64,000 nucleotides of DNA, from contig CAWGPY010000010.1 in the NCBI GenBank assembly GCA_963824595.1, positions 128,883-192,882 on the forward strand, written 5' to 3'. This DNA comes from Cybelea sp963824595 (lineage in GTDB: Bacteria > Vulcanimicrobiota > Vulcanimicrobiia > Vulcanimicrobiales > Vulcanimicrobiaceae). The position numbers and the translations under genes were made by a program. Shown piece by piece: positions 52,693-60,978 of this stretch. Under the pieces are notes generated by a model. The model saw only the letters and a list, made by a program, of their open reading frames with translations, did no database searches and was not told the DNA's origin. Position 1 is the first letter of the stretch. Every line of letters begins with the position of its first letter.

Positions 52693-53887
52693 ATGAAACT
52701 ATCCGTTGCTTTTCTCTTGTGCATGCTCGCGTTGACGGCGCCGGTCGCGGCCGCGCAATCCGATGCCGCGCTAAAAGCCGCGCTGCAGCAGCGACCTAAC
52801 GCAGTATCTGAGCGCGCGCGCGAAGGCCGAGCACATCTCGGCGATCTCGCTGAGCGTGAGCCTGCACGGCGCGTCGCAGAACATCAACGTGACGGCGGGC
52901 ACGACGAAATACGGCGGTGGCGTGCCGGTCACGCCGGCGATGCTGTGGCAGATCGGCAGCAACACGAAGGCCTTCACCGCGGTGACGATCCTGCAACTCG
53001 AGGCCGACGGCGTGCTCTCGATCAATCAGACCGTTGGAAAGTGGCTGCCGCAGTATCCGGCGTGGAAGAACGTGACGATTCACCGCCTGCTGGATATGAC
53101 GAGCGGCATCCCGGGCTACGACAACGTGCCGCAGATGCTGGAGGACTACGCGAAGAACCCGACGCGCAACCTGACGATTCCGCAGCTGATCGCGTACGTC
53201 TATCCGGGGAATCCACATGCGCCGAAGGCGACGACCGGCTATAACTACTCGAACACGAACTATCTGCTGTGCGAGCTGATCATCGAAAAGGCGACGCACA
53301 AGAGCTATTCGAGCCAGCTCGAAAGCCGGTTCTTTCATTCGGATCTGGGGCTGACGTCGACGTACTACTCCGCCACGCAGTATCCGCCCGATGTGCTCGA
53401 CCGGCTGGTGTCGGGATATTTCTTCAACCACGATCCCGACGACGCGGGGCTGGCGCCGCTGCTCGGCACGGATGTGAGCCGCGACAGCCTGTCGTGGATG
53501 CAGGCGGCGGGCGCGATCGCCTCGACGCCCGAGGATCTGACGCGCTGGGCGCGGGCGCTCTACACCGGTCCGATTCTGGCGCCGAAGCAGCGTGCCGAGC
53601 TGATGTCGCTCGTCTCGACGAAGAACGGGAAGCCGATCAAGACGACGAGCCTCGCGGATCCGCAAGGCTTTGGCCTTGGCGTGGCGCAGATGACAAAGCC
53701 GAAGATCGGCACGATCTGGTTCTACGAAGGCATGACGCTCGGCTATCGCATGCTGCACCTCTACTTCCCGCGCCAAGATGCAGTGATCGCGTTTGGCTTG
53801 AACAGCAATCCTGACTCAAAGCAGAACCAATCGGGGAAGCTGGCAATGACCCTTTATGAGACGCTGCATAAGGCGGGGCGGCTTTAA
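52693..53887 (+). pseudogene. Exported serine hydrolase (class C beta-lactamase/esterase family), one frameshift near 52,795
   Basis: ATG 52693 gives a signal peptide (MKLSVAFLLCMLALTAPVAA). After AALQQ one extra base shifts the frame and DLTQYLSARAKAEHISAIS continues. SxxK is seen in GSNTKAFTAVTI, Tyr-Ser-Asn in TGYNYSNTNYLL, and the overall layout (LLDMTSGIPGY, EDLTRWARALY) is that of family S12. It probably hydrolyses peptides or esters in the periplasm. Intact if the extra base is an error. Confidence 0.8.
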
Positions 53888-53955
53888 AGCTGTCTGACCG
53901 TTCCTCACTCGATTTGCCTGGCCGCTGACGCCCAAAACGGCTGCCTGCTGGCGGC

Positions 53956-54004
53956 GTGAGCCCCTCCTCCGGAGGCTCAACGGGTTCGATTCCCGTTCGC
54001 GCTA
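53956..54004 (+). other. tRNA 3'-end-like sequence, presumed attachment site
   Basis: Includes a variable-arm-like hairpin (GAGCC...GGCTC) and a T-arm ACGGG-TTCGATT-CCCGT, followed by TCGCGCTA. The 5' half with a matching acceptor strand (AGCGCGA) is not found upstream, so I call this a tRNA 3' fragment (class with long variable arm, Ser/Leu type), not a functional tRNA. A truncated integrase is immediately downstream, as at many integration sites. Confidence 0.55.
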
Positions 54005-54055
54005 AGAACAAAATCGCATATCTCACGAGGGAATCCGGCGCTTTTACCGGTCTAG

Positions 54056-54093
54056 AAAAGCCGACTTGTCACGGATTTGTCACGTCGGCTTTT
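54056..54093. terminator. Bidirectional rho-independent terminator
   Basis: AAAAGCCGAC (54056-54065) pairs with GTCGGCTTTT (54084-54093); T-tracts follow on the plus strand (TTTTTGTTTTT) and AAAA/TTTT on the other. The loop contains two TTGTCAC copies. It lies at the end of the integrase gene. Confidence 0.85.
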
Positions 54094-54101
54094 TGTTTTT
54101 G

Positions 54102-54866
54102 TCACGCGACTAATCGCGCGAACGCTGCGGCGGCCGCCGCGTCACGCTCCCGATAGACGGTCACGTAACGATCGACTGTGACGCCGATGCAGCTATGACC
54201 GAGTCGCTGACTGACCACCTCGATCGGCACGCCAGCTTTTGCCAAGAGCGAAGCGTGGGTGTCTCGCAGGTCGTGTAACCGAATCCGCGCGACCTTTGCC
54301 CGCTCGACGAGCCGCTTGAATGCCGCCCCGAAGGCCTCGGGGGAAACCGGCATGCCAGTGGGCATCGCGAAGACCAGGTCGTCCCGGTGGTACCTTTCGC
54401 CCAGGTACACCTGCTCTGCCGCCTGCCTCGCTTTGTGCGAGCGCAGGACGGCAACGAGCTCCGAAGTGATCGTAACCGTGCGGACCTGTCCGTTCTTCGG
54501 CCGCTTGAACGCGAGCCCCGAGCGCGGCTGGGCGAGCGATTCACGGATCGTAACCGTGCCGCCGTCCAAGTCGAGATCGGGCCAACGCGTAGCCAAGACT
54601 TCGCCGCGCCGGGCCCCGGTGTAGGCCGCAAAGACCAACGCCGGATAGAACCAGGGAAGCGACGAGATGGTGCCGCGCTTTTTTGCCAGGAAGGTGGGCG
54701 ACTGCGCCTCGGCCAGCAGGTGGCGTAGCTCGTTCTCGTTGAGCACCGTGCTCTCGGGTTTGAAGGCCTTTGGAAGGTCGTCGGACGTGATCTTGCCGGC
54801 AACGTTGGTTTGGATGTAGTCAAGACTAACGGCCCAATTGAGCGTCGCCCCCAGCAGATCGTGCAC
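54102..54866 (-). CDS. Tyrosine-type integrase, N-terminally truncated
   Basis: 254 residues from GTG 54866. The catalytic domain is complete: Arg in AAYTGARRGEVL, His-x-x-Arg in LHDLRDTHASLL, His and Tyr in GHSCIGVTVDRYV. The coding frame stays open upstream to a stop at 54930-54932, giving about 20 further residues (EKQTRRSGRTIRH) typical of the core-binding domain. The arm-binding and most of the core-binding domain are missing. The gene is therefore probably inactive, cut by the joint with a helicase remnant. It ends 8 bases before the terminator. Confidence 0.85.
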   Translation of the reverse strand: MHDLLGATLNWAVSLDYIQTNVAGKITSDDLPKAFKPESTVLNENELRHLLAEAQSPTFLAKKRGTISSLPWFYPALVFAAYTGARRGEVLATRWPDLDLDGGTVTIRESLAQPRSGLAFKRPKNGQVRTVTITSELVAVLRSHKARQAAEQVYLGERYHRDDLVFAMPTGMPVSPEAFGAAFKRLVERAKVARIRLHDLRDTHASLLAKAGVPIEVVSQRLGHSCIGVTVDRYVTVYRERDAAAAAAFARLVA

Positions 54867-54935
54867 GTGCCGAATCGTCCGACCGGAACGCCTCGTCTGC
54901 TTCTCAGCTTGCCACTTCTCGTACGCTTCTCACGT

Positions 54936-55085
54936 GAGGCGCACGTCGTCTTCTATTCGATGGCGGCGTCTACAATTGCTGAGGCACCTCGAGGCATCAA
55001 TTTTCTTTTCGATCGAAACCGAATCAACGTTGTCGTCTCTCGAGCTCGCTCGGTTGCCGTTCTCGTTGGATCCCAAAGCTATTAG
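54936..55085 (+). pseudogene. C-terminal remnant of a superfamily-1 (Dna2/Upf1-like) helicase
   Basis: About 50 codons in frame, REAHVVFYSMAASTIAEAP then INFLFDRNRINVVVSRAR and VLVGSQSY stop. The segment FLFxRNRxNVxxSRAR is the terminal motif VI of Dna2/TM0106-type helicases. Nothing upstream belongs to a helicase; the sequence before it is the truncated integrase on the other strand. This is a recombination scar. Confidence 0.7.
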
Positions 55086-55150
55086 CCGCTCAATGTGGTT
55101 CAGTTGAGAGCGCGCAGTCGATGACTACCGTTCTTTCGTTCATCGAATGC

Positions 55151-55187
55151 TGCGAGCCCATGACGTAGGCTGTGAGCCCATGACGTA
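55151..55187 (+). repeat. Tandem 17-base direct repeat, period 20
   Basis: TGCGAGCCCATGACGTA then TGTGAGCCCATGACGTA, one mismatch. Lies in the 329-base gap (55086-55414) before the protease gene; otherwise I see nothing coding there. Could be a regulator or replication-protein binding site. Confidence 0.55.
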
Positions 55188-55414
55188 ACGTAAAATTGAA
55201 GGACTGGCACCGGCAGGTTTTAGCGGGTCCAACAGCAGCACCTGGATGTCCGGGTCCGCGCAGCGAGACTCGTTAGGGCGATCGAACGAGGGCAAATCAC
55301 CCCAACTTCACAGTCTCAGTCTGTCCGAAATTGCGGTCTCAGGTCAGCCCCCAAATCAGGTCGAATACGCCTGCAGCGCAGGTTCTTGAAAGGCGGTGCG
55401 AAAACAGTCAACAA

Positions 55415-55978
55415 ATGAGCACGCTGGACGCGGGGATCGATTTTTCGCTAGCACCGACGGTCGGTGCCGCGGGCGTTACCTATCCATATGAACGCCAAGA
55501 GGCCAGCAATTGGTGCTGGATCGCGTGCACACGAATGGTTCTAGAGTACTACAAGGTCAAGGCGGACGTTCAGTGCCTACTCGCCGAGTTCTTCTTGAGC
55601 GCGAGGGGATGCTGTGCCAGCCCTATTCCGAACGCGTGCAACCAGCCGTATCGGATCGATAAAATAGCCGCGATCTATTCTAGATACTTCGTCGACGCGA
55701 GCTACAACGAACCATTTGTGGAAACCGTTATTCGTGCCGAATTGAACGCTGGCCGACCAGTGGAGGTTATGTATCGTTGGACTGGCGGCGGGGGTCACGT
55801 TGCTATAATTTTTGGATACTATAACGACGCCGATGGCAGCGTAATGTATCAAGTAAGTGATCCGTGGTTCGGCGAGAGTAAAAATACGTTTAGTTCCATC
55901 GCAACTGCTTACGGCCAAGGAACGGTCGGCGCGTGCTGGACACAGATGCAACCTCAAGTGCGCGAAGGGGGCACGTGA
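55415..55978 (+). CDS. Papain-like (C39/C70-type) cysteine protease, 187 aa
   Basis: The catalytic Cys sits in EASNWCWIACTRMVLEYY, matching the NWCWAA-type motif of AvrRpt2-like and C39-like peptidases; His is in GGGGHVAIIFGYY and the third residue in VSDPWFG. No signal peptide is seen from ATG 55415. Six further cysteines are clustered around CCASPIPNAC. It is the first gene of a three-gene set with a hypothetical protein and a small membrane protein. Codon use and GC are lower than in the core genome. Role unknown; toxin, maturation protease or defence effector are all possible. Confidence 0.75.
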   Translation: MSTLDAGIDFSLAPTVGAAGVTYPYERQEASNWCWIACTRMVLEYYKVKADVQCLLAEFFLSARGCCASPIPNACNQPYRIDKIAAIYSRYFVDASYNEPFVETVIRAELNAGRPVEVMYRWTGGGGHVAIIFGYYNDADGSVMYQVSDPWFGESKNTFSSIATAYGQGTVGACWTQMQPQVREGGT

Positions 55979-55988
55979 AGGGAGTAAG

Positions 55989-56618
55989 ATGACGTGGAAT
56001 GATGATACCGGCCTAAAGAACAAGGAGGCCCTCATAAAGAAGTTTTCCGCGAAGATCCAACGATCTGGAGAGTTTGTGGGTTCTGCGAGCTTGCATGTTG
56101 GTGCGACTTTACCGATCTTTCAGATCGACCCGGAAAGGGCCCGTTCTAGCACCCGATTGGATGAGGCTTGTCGCTCGACCGGGGAAGTGCATTTTCAGAT
56201 TTCTTCTCCGGCGGTTTCCGATTTGGTTTCGGCACTGACAGCAGATGTAGTAGGGGGGCAGGTTGAAGAGGTAAAAAGCGTTTCGAAGTCTGCGCAGGAC
56301 ATAAACATTGCGGCGGCTGTAGATAGCGTAAAGGATGACGCAACGATAGATGCGGTGCGCATGGTCGTTATGCCTCAGCAATTCATAACAGGGTTGTGGA
56401 TGCACCACTCGAACGACAAGCCGAATGAAGTCATCCTGGTAGACGCAAAGCCTTCGTTTCCCCTCAAACTACAGGTCAGGTATGACGAGGATCGTCTGTT
56501 GGACGTGCTCAGGGAAGAGCCCACGATCATCGGCATTGAAACGTCGCTCGAGACAGAGAAAGCGTCGACCAACGACGCTACGCAATCTGGCGGGGAGGAT
56601 TCAAAAGCAGGCGTTTAA
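55989..56618 (+). CDS. Hypothetical protein, 209 aa, cargo of the integrated element
   Basis: Starts at ATG 55989, 10 bases after the protease stop, with AAGGGAGTAAG as ribosome site. No family recognised. It is mixed alpha/beta without signal or membrane segments and has an acidic, low-complexity C-terminus (SLETEKASTNDATQSGGEDS). Its tight link to the protease suggests a substrate, inhibitor or partner. Confidence 0.7.
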   Translation: MTWNDDTGLKNKEALIKKFSAKIQRSGEFVGSASLHVGATLPIFQIDPERARSSTRLDEACRSTGEVHFQISSPAVSDLVSALTADVVGGQVEEVKSVSKSAQDINIAAAVDSVKDDATIDAVRMVVMPQQFITGLWMHHSNDKPNEVILVDAKPSFPLKLQVRYDEDRLLDVLREEPTIIGIETSLETEKASTNDATQSGGEDSKAGV

Positions 56619-56726
56619 GCTTGGACTTTCGAGACCGCGGCTGCGTCCGCGCCATTTTCGAAATTACATGTTCATGGTCGAACATTATAAGTCGGCGTTG
56701 AATACGCCAGTAAGGTCCTACAAGGA

Positions 56727-57014
56727 ATGTCAGGCCATCCTTTTCCTTTGATTTCGTATGGCTTCGCCATACTCGGAATTATTATTAGTGTAGCGCTGCC
56801 AATTCTGAGAGGTTTTCTACCTAAGGCGCCTCAAGTCGTTGGCAGTCAACCGCAACCGCCAAATGCCTACTTAGTGGTTGGAACCTTCTCGCTGTTAACG
56901 GCATTGTTGGTCATCGCATTCGCCGGTGACACTGCCAATTCTTGGCCGTGGTACACGGCGCTTTTGGCGGGCTACGCGTGGGACTCTACACTACAAAAGA
57001 TCGCACACGGATGA
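56727..57014 (+). CDS. Small two-helix membrane protein, 95 aa
   Basis: Two clear transmembrane helices (SYGFAILGIIISVALPIL and YLVVGTFSLLTALLVIAF) separated by a Pro-rich loop, then a short third hydrophobic patch. No family recognised. The ATG is about 110 bases downstream of the previous gene; AAGGA lies unusually close to it. Third gene of the protease set; could tether the protease system to the membrane. Confidence 0.6.
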   Translation: MSGHPFPLISYGFAILGIIISVALPILRGFLPKAPQVVGSQPQPPNAYLVVGTFSLLTALLVIAFAGDTANSWPWYTALLAGYAWDSTLQKIAHG

Positions 57015-57304
57015 GATTCAACCTTAGGGGCATACCCGGTTAACGAGAATAGGGGCCCGATGAAAGCGCGTGATCAGCAGGCGGTCGCGACTCGGCCTTA
57101 GATTGTTATTTCGACGGGCGCAGCGCTCACGACGTGATCGACCCTAGCTTCGTTTACATCATCACCAACGCGAGGCGTACCCACCATACCCCCTGGTTGC
57201 GTAGAGGCGCGCCAGACCTCCTGTATTGCTGCGCTTGGCCTCGAGCAGCAGACTTTTTCGTGAACCCGTGCGCGATTGCAATAGAGAACTTGTGCTTCTA
57301 ACCT
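57015..57304. other. Gene-free stretch, 290 bases
   Basis: I see no convincing gene, RNA or repeat here. Contains short AT-rich and GC-rich blocks only. Confidence 0.5.
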
Positions 57305-58537
57305 CTACTGGTTAACCTGCTCCCCCGTTAATATTTGTTTGCAAGCTGAGGTAGCCGCGGCTCCGACCGAACCCGGAATCGGTTTAGGGGGCTGCGCGGG
57401 TGGCGGTGTATGATCAGGGCAAGACATTTTACCTAAGAACTGATTGACCACGCCAAGCGCGGCGTTGTATGTCTGCCAGTCTGTTGTGGGGACGCCCGTT
57501 ACTTGTCCTTCGTACGTCAGTGACGAGCTAAGAAATCCTGCCGCGAACCCGCTAAACTGCGAGGAGTTCGTCACTTTGGAATTTCCAGTTTGGCTTTGCG
57601 TCACGACGCCGCCTGGAGGAATTGGTATAGGTGTCGGAAACACAGTCGTATTGGTTGTCGATTTCGTCACGCTCGGCGTTAGGGTTGCCCATGCAGCAAT
57701 GCCGCTCATCAGAATAGCGATCCCCTGCAGAGGGGTCCAAATTCGAGCATAGTCGTCGTTGTGTCGCACGTCAGTCTTCCACTGGATGTAATATGGGCTC
57801 GGCGTCGGCGGCTCTTGGGGCTTCGAGGGTGGCTTAACATATGTAAAATCTTTGACGACGGCCTTCGTCGTAACCCATTTCGTTCCGTGGTGGGTGCCTT
57901 TGTTTGCGCTCGAGCCGGGCGGCGCAGTAGACTTTCTAATAACTGTGACGTGCAGCGCACTGGGTTCCCGAAGCGACGCTGTCTCCGGAGTTGGCGAAGG
58001 TGTGCTATGTGGCGTGTCACATGCTGAATAGAATAACGTCGCATCGATCATTGTATGATTGTCACGTACGATAACTGCTGAATGTGTATACATCGAGACC
58101 TGATCTATACCGACGATCAGGGCGCCGGCGACGCGGTCGTTGTTGCTTCGTGCGGATTGACGACTTCCAATGCACGCCGTGACATAGTCCGAGACCTGCC
58201 AAGCGGGCTGCGGGACTAGCCAAACCAGGGCCAGGTTTGTTTTAGATTGAGCTGCATACGCTGCATACTTGGATTCGCTCTCTTCCAGCTTCTGAGTGAG
58301 GAGCGAAACCAATTTTTGTTGGGTGGGGCCGTCACCACCGGTTGCAAAGATAAAGAGAACTCCGGGTGCAGCTTCGGGATTGTCCGGATTAGGCACGCCA
58401 AGCCGGAACGGGATCGGTAATGACGATGGGGTGGGCGATGGGGCGGCCGATGCGCCGGGATTGGGAACATCAGCGCCAGCATGGAGTGGGACCAAAAAAG
58501 CGAGCACTAGTCCAGTAACCGCAACCCTAGAGAGCAT
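57305..58537 (-). CDS. Secreted or surface protein of unknown function, 410 aa
   Basis: ATG 58537 (ribosome site GAGG) gives a signal peptide ending near AGA. Then a Pro/Ser/Thr-rich segment (ASAAPSPTPSSLPIPF), a domain with GVLFIFATGGDG and LVWLVPQPAW, another Pro-rich linker, and a hydrophobic helix (LQGIAILMSGIAAWATL) followed by a Thr/Ser-rich C-terminus with GGVVTQSQTGNSKVTNSSQFSGFAAG. It may be anchored by the late helix. No family recognised. Confidence 0.65.
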   Translation of the reverse strand: MLSRVAVTGLVLAFLVPLHAGADVPNPGASAAPSPTPSSLPIPFRLGVPNPDNPEAAPGVLFIFATGGDGPTQQKLVSLLTQKLEESESKYAAYAAQSKTNLALVWLVPQPAWQVSDYVTACIGSRQSARSNNDRVAGALIVGIDQVSMYTHSAVIVRDNHTMIDATLFYSACDTPHSTPSPTPETASLREPSALHVTVIRKSTAPPGSSANKGTHHGTKWVTTKAVVKDFTYVKPPSKPQEPPTPSPYYIQWKTDVRHNDDYARIWTPLQGIAILMSGIAAWATLTPSVTKSTTNTTVFPTPIPIPPGGVVTQSQTGNSKVTNSSQFSGFAAGFLSSSLTYEGQVTGVPTTDWQTYNAALGVVNQFLGKMSCPDHTPPPAQPPKPIPGSVGAAATSACKQILTGEQVNQ

Positions 58538-58854
58538 GGCCACCTCACCTTGATAAGCAAGCGACGGATTGCATTCTGTTTACCGAACTGGTGGTCCTCC
58601 GCACCGGCCAGCGACCCATTGAGCGCTCGGTATCTTGGTGCTGAATCGTGCTGTCATCCTTAGAGAAAATTTGAATTATCGCCCAAGACGGGAGACACGA
58701 AGTTAAACGCAATTCGCGCCCATCGCGGACGCAAATCGACGCGGCAAACACAAAGATAATACAAGTGGATTCGATCGCGTGTTGTTGCCGAAGAGTGGAA
58801 GGGCAGAAGCGTTCTCAGACCGCCTTACCAAGCGCCCTTAGCAATGCTCAAGAA
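58538..58854. other. Gene-free stretch, 317 bases
   Basis: Lies between two genes read on the minus strand, so it should hold the promoter of the secreted protein. I see no strong promoter pair or coding potential. Confidence 0.4.
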
Positions 58855-59475
58855 TCAGCGGATAGGCAGGTTCTCGTTCAGGCTCGCCGCGCCGCCGCTA
58901 TGCTCGATGATAACGCCTACAACCGCTCGAAAGTCAAATCGGGACAAACCACCGACGGTCACCAGTGCCGGGCGCAACGTCAGTGCTTTGGTCTTAAAAA
59001 TCGCACCGCTGATGGGATCGGGCTTACAATTCGATTCGATCGACGCCACTTCAACCTTGTACGTCGTTGAAGGTTGCAGCTCAAAACCCCGCGCCTCGTA
59101 GTAAACGTTCCTCCGGAATGGGGCAGGTGAATGCTTGGGTTTCCGAATTGGACCGAAAAGTGGTCGAGGCGATGTCGTCACGTCCTTTAGCGTTTCCAAA
59201 ACGAGAGCCGCATCTGCGTCCGAAATGGCGTGATTGGAAACAATCTTTATCGGGCGCGTTGTTGCCATTACGCGCGTTCCCGGCAGCGGATCGGCGAGGG
59301 CGAGCTGCGTACCTGTAGAGCATGCCTGTTCAGGCGGCGGCGTAGGCGGCGACGACGAGCCACCCGGGTAAGGGGTTCCAGCGCTCGGATCGCTTGTGCT
59401 GCAGGCGGCCAGGCCGCCGATCGCAAGTATGCACCAGGCAAACGCTATGGCGTTGAACCTCTGAAAAGGATTCAT
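58855..59475 (-). CDS. Lipoprotein with Ig-like domain, 206 aa
   Basis: Lipobox with Cys at GGLAAC (about residue 25), then a Pro-rich spacer, then a beta-rich domain with LADPLPGTRVMATTRPIKI and LQPSTTYKVEVA, resembling bacterial Ig-like domains that follow the rule of an extracellular fibronectin-type strand pattern. It is exported and lipid-anchored. The segment TSPRPLFGPIRKP marks a domain joint. Function unknown. Confidence 0.7.
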   Translation of the reverse strand: MNPFQRFNAIAFAWCILAIGGLAACSTSDPSAGTPYPGGSSSPPTPPPEQACSTGTQLALADPLPGTRVMATTRPIKIVSNHAISDADAALVLETLKDVTTSPRPLFGPIRKPKHSPAPFRRNVYYEARGFELQPSTTYKVEVASIESNCKPDPISGAIFKTKALTLRPALVTVGGLSRFDFRAVVGVIIEHSGGAASLNENLPIR

Positions 59476-59637
59476 GGCTTGTGGCTCCTCCTACGAACAC
59501 ATTTCACATTTTTAAATGGACAAGACTGGAAGCGGGAGCCTTTTTCGAAGGGGTGCGGCATGGATCATGCCTCGAAAACCGTGCGGTCCAGTGGGGAGTT
59601 GGATCTTGTTGTTGCTGGCTAGTACTAGCTTGGTACT

Positions 59638-59657
59638 GCTAGCTAGTACTAGCTAGC
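59638..59657. repeat. Perfect 20-base CTAG-rich palindrome
   Basis: GCTAGCTAGTACTAGCTAGC reads the same on both strands, and a partial copy GCTAGTACTAGCT lies 18 bases upstream (59,618-59,630). Six CTAG tetramers within 45 bases are highly unusual in bacterial DNA. Confidence 0.7.
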
Positions 59658-60012
59658 TCAGTGAGGGCCCTCCCGGCCGTTCTGGGATTCTTCAGCTGGC
59701 CGACAGAGGGATTGCTTGGCCGCTCGTCGCGCATTAAATCGTCACGAGACACACATCCTAACTCGAATGCCGCCGCCATTTCACCGCTGCTACCCCTTAT
59801 CCCGACAGCATATGCGGCGAAATCTCGCCTCGCGCGCTTCCCAACAAGATGCCCCGCTCTCGGCCTGGTCGTCGTGGAATTCGTGGCCCACATTTGGCCC
59901 ACATACTCTCAACGACTCGAGGCAACCGACGACAACAGAATAACGGCGATCTTCCTTAAAAGTGCCGGTTTTAGTCGTCGTCAGTTGTCTCGGGTTTATC
60001 TATAGTATCGCT

Positions 60013-60025
60013 TTCGATTCCCGTT
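60013..60025 (+). repeat. Right copy of the 13-base tRNA-derived direct repeat
   Basis: TTCGATTCCCGTT, identical to 53985-53997 inside the tRNA-like T-arm. Candidate attR core. Confidence 0.55.
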
Positions 60026-60209
60026 GGCATCTTAGACGCCAGGAGACCCGACAGGCGGCCCGCATGGTCGAGTAAACTAGGCGACCTGACCGATGCCGCC
60101 CAGGGCCTCAGACTTGCCTCGAAAAACATTGGCCAGGGATTGTGATCTTGCAGGCCTTACGGGACACAATGGCTTTTGCCAATTTCCTGTGACCGAGTGA
60201 GGGTTTGCC

Positions 60210-60978
60210 ATGCTAGCGAGATCGACTTGGAAGAAGCTCGTCTACGATGTTGTGTTGACGCTTCCGCGCAATTTCGTGCTCGGCGATGTCTTGAAACATC
60301 AGCAGGAATTCGAAAGGCATTTCCCAGGAAACCACTTTGTCGACGCAAAAATTCGACAGAGCCTTCAGATCCTTAGAGATCAAGGCTTACTGAGGTTTAC
60401 CCGGCCCGGGCATTACGAGCGTCTCGACAAGACACCCCTGTTCAGCCCGCTCATTGACTTTACCGTGGCAAGCCAATTCATTAGTCCGGCTCAAGCAGCG
60501 CGGGTGGCGCTGAGACCTGGGCGTCGTTCAACCTTTACTGCTTACGCTGCGATCGCAATGAACTCGAGCAGTTCCCGATAACACGCCGGTCGCCGATTTT
60601 GAGTGTTTTGCATGCAAGAGCCGCTACCAGCTAAAAGGTAAGAACGGGCGTCTCGGCAAGCAGATTCCCGGCGCCGCCTACCGGCCAACTGTTGAAGCTA
60701 TCCGTGCTGGAACACTGCCAGACCACATTCTCGTGGAGTTCGATACCCGCTTCGGCACCGTCGTGTTCGTCGACGCATTTCCCGGCCGTCTGATCACGGA
60801 GGATCGCGTCATTCCTCGCAAGCCGCTATCGTCGACGGCCAGACGTGCCGGCTGGCAGGGCTGTAATATCATCGTTGATGGCCTTGACCGTGTGCGAATC
60901 GTCGAGCCGGCCGGTCTTGACAGAAAATCCGTCAGGCGTAAGTGGAGGGCATTAGGTGCGGTCGGATCTGGTGAGTGA
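60210..60978 (+). pseudogene. DpnI/DRP-like methyl-directed endonuclease, HTH domain first, two single-base deletions
   Basis: Residues 1-75 (WKKLVYDVVLTLPRNF, HFVDAKIRQSLQILRDQGLL) match the winged HTH that sits at the C-terminus of DpnI and recognises methylated GATC. The nuclease part follows: ARVAL / ETWASFNLYCLRCDRNE / PVADFECFACKSRYQLK / LSSTARRAGWQGCNI. Missing bases near 60,511 and 60,574 break the frame. The zinc cysteines and the catalytic DF-EC-QLK core are visible when the three frames are joined. Restriction enzymes of this type cut Dam-methylated DNA and often protect genomes lacking Dam. Confidence 0.75.

Larger units (their letters stand above)
53985..60025. mobile_element. 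Degraded integrative element bounded by 13-base tRNA-derived repeats
   Basis: TTCGATTCCCGTT at 53985-53997 (in the tRNA-like T-arm) recurs exactly at 60013-60025. Between them lie a truncated integrase, a helicase remnant, accessory genes and visibly lower GC. The boundaries are inferred from the repeat only; the foreign-looking region extends to about 61,080. Confidence 0.5.
59476..60209. other. Gene-poor right end of the integrated element
   Basis: 734 bases without a convincing gene. A minus-strand frame around 59,640-59,902 (MGQMWATNSTTT) resembles the tail that often follows an integrase core but is not usable as evidence. Contains the palindrome at 59,638 and the right copy of the 13-base repeat. 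Confidence 0.4.

Noticed and set aside
53880..54004. A complete functional tRNA gene
   Set aside because: Only the variable-arm-like hairpin, T-arm and 3' acceptor strand are visible. No D-arm, anticodon arm or pairing 5' acceptor could be found upstream.
59661..60005. Plus- and minus-strand frames at the right end of the element
   Set aside because: Both have non-native composition and overlap each other; the integrase-tail resemblance is too short to support a call.
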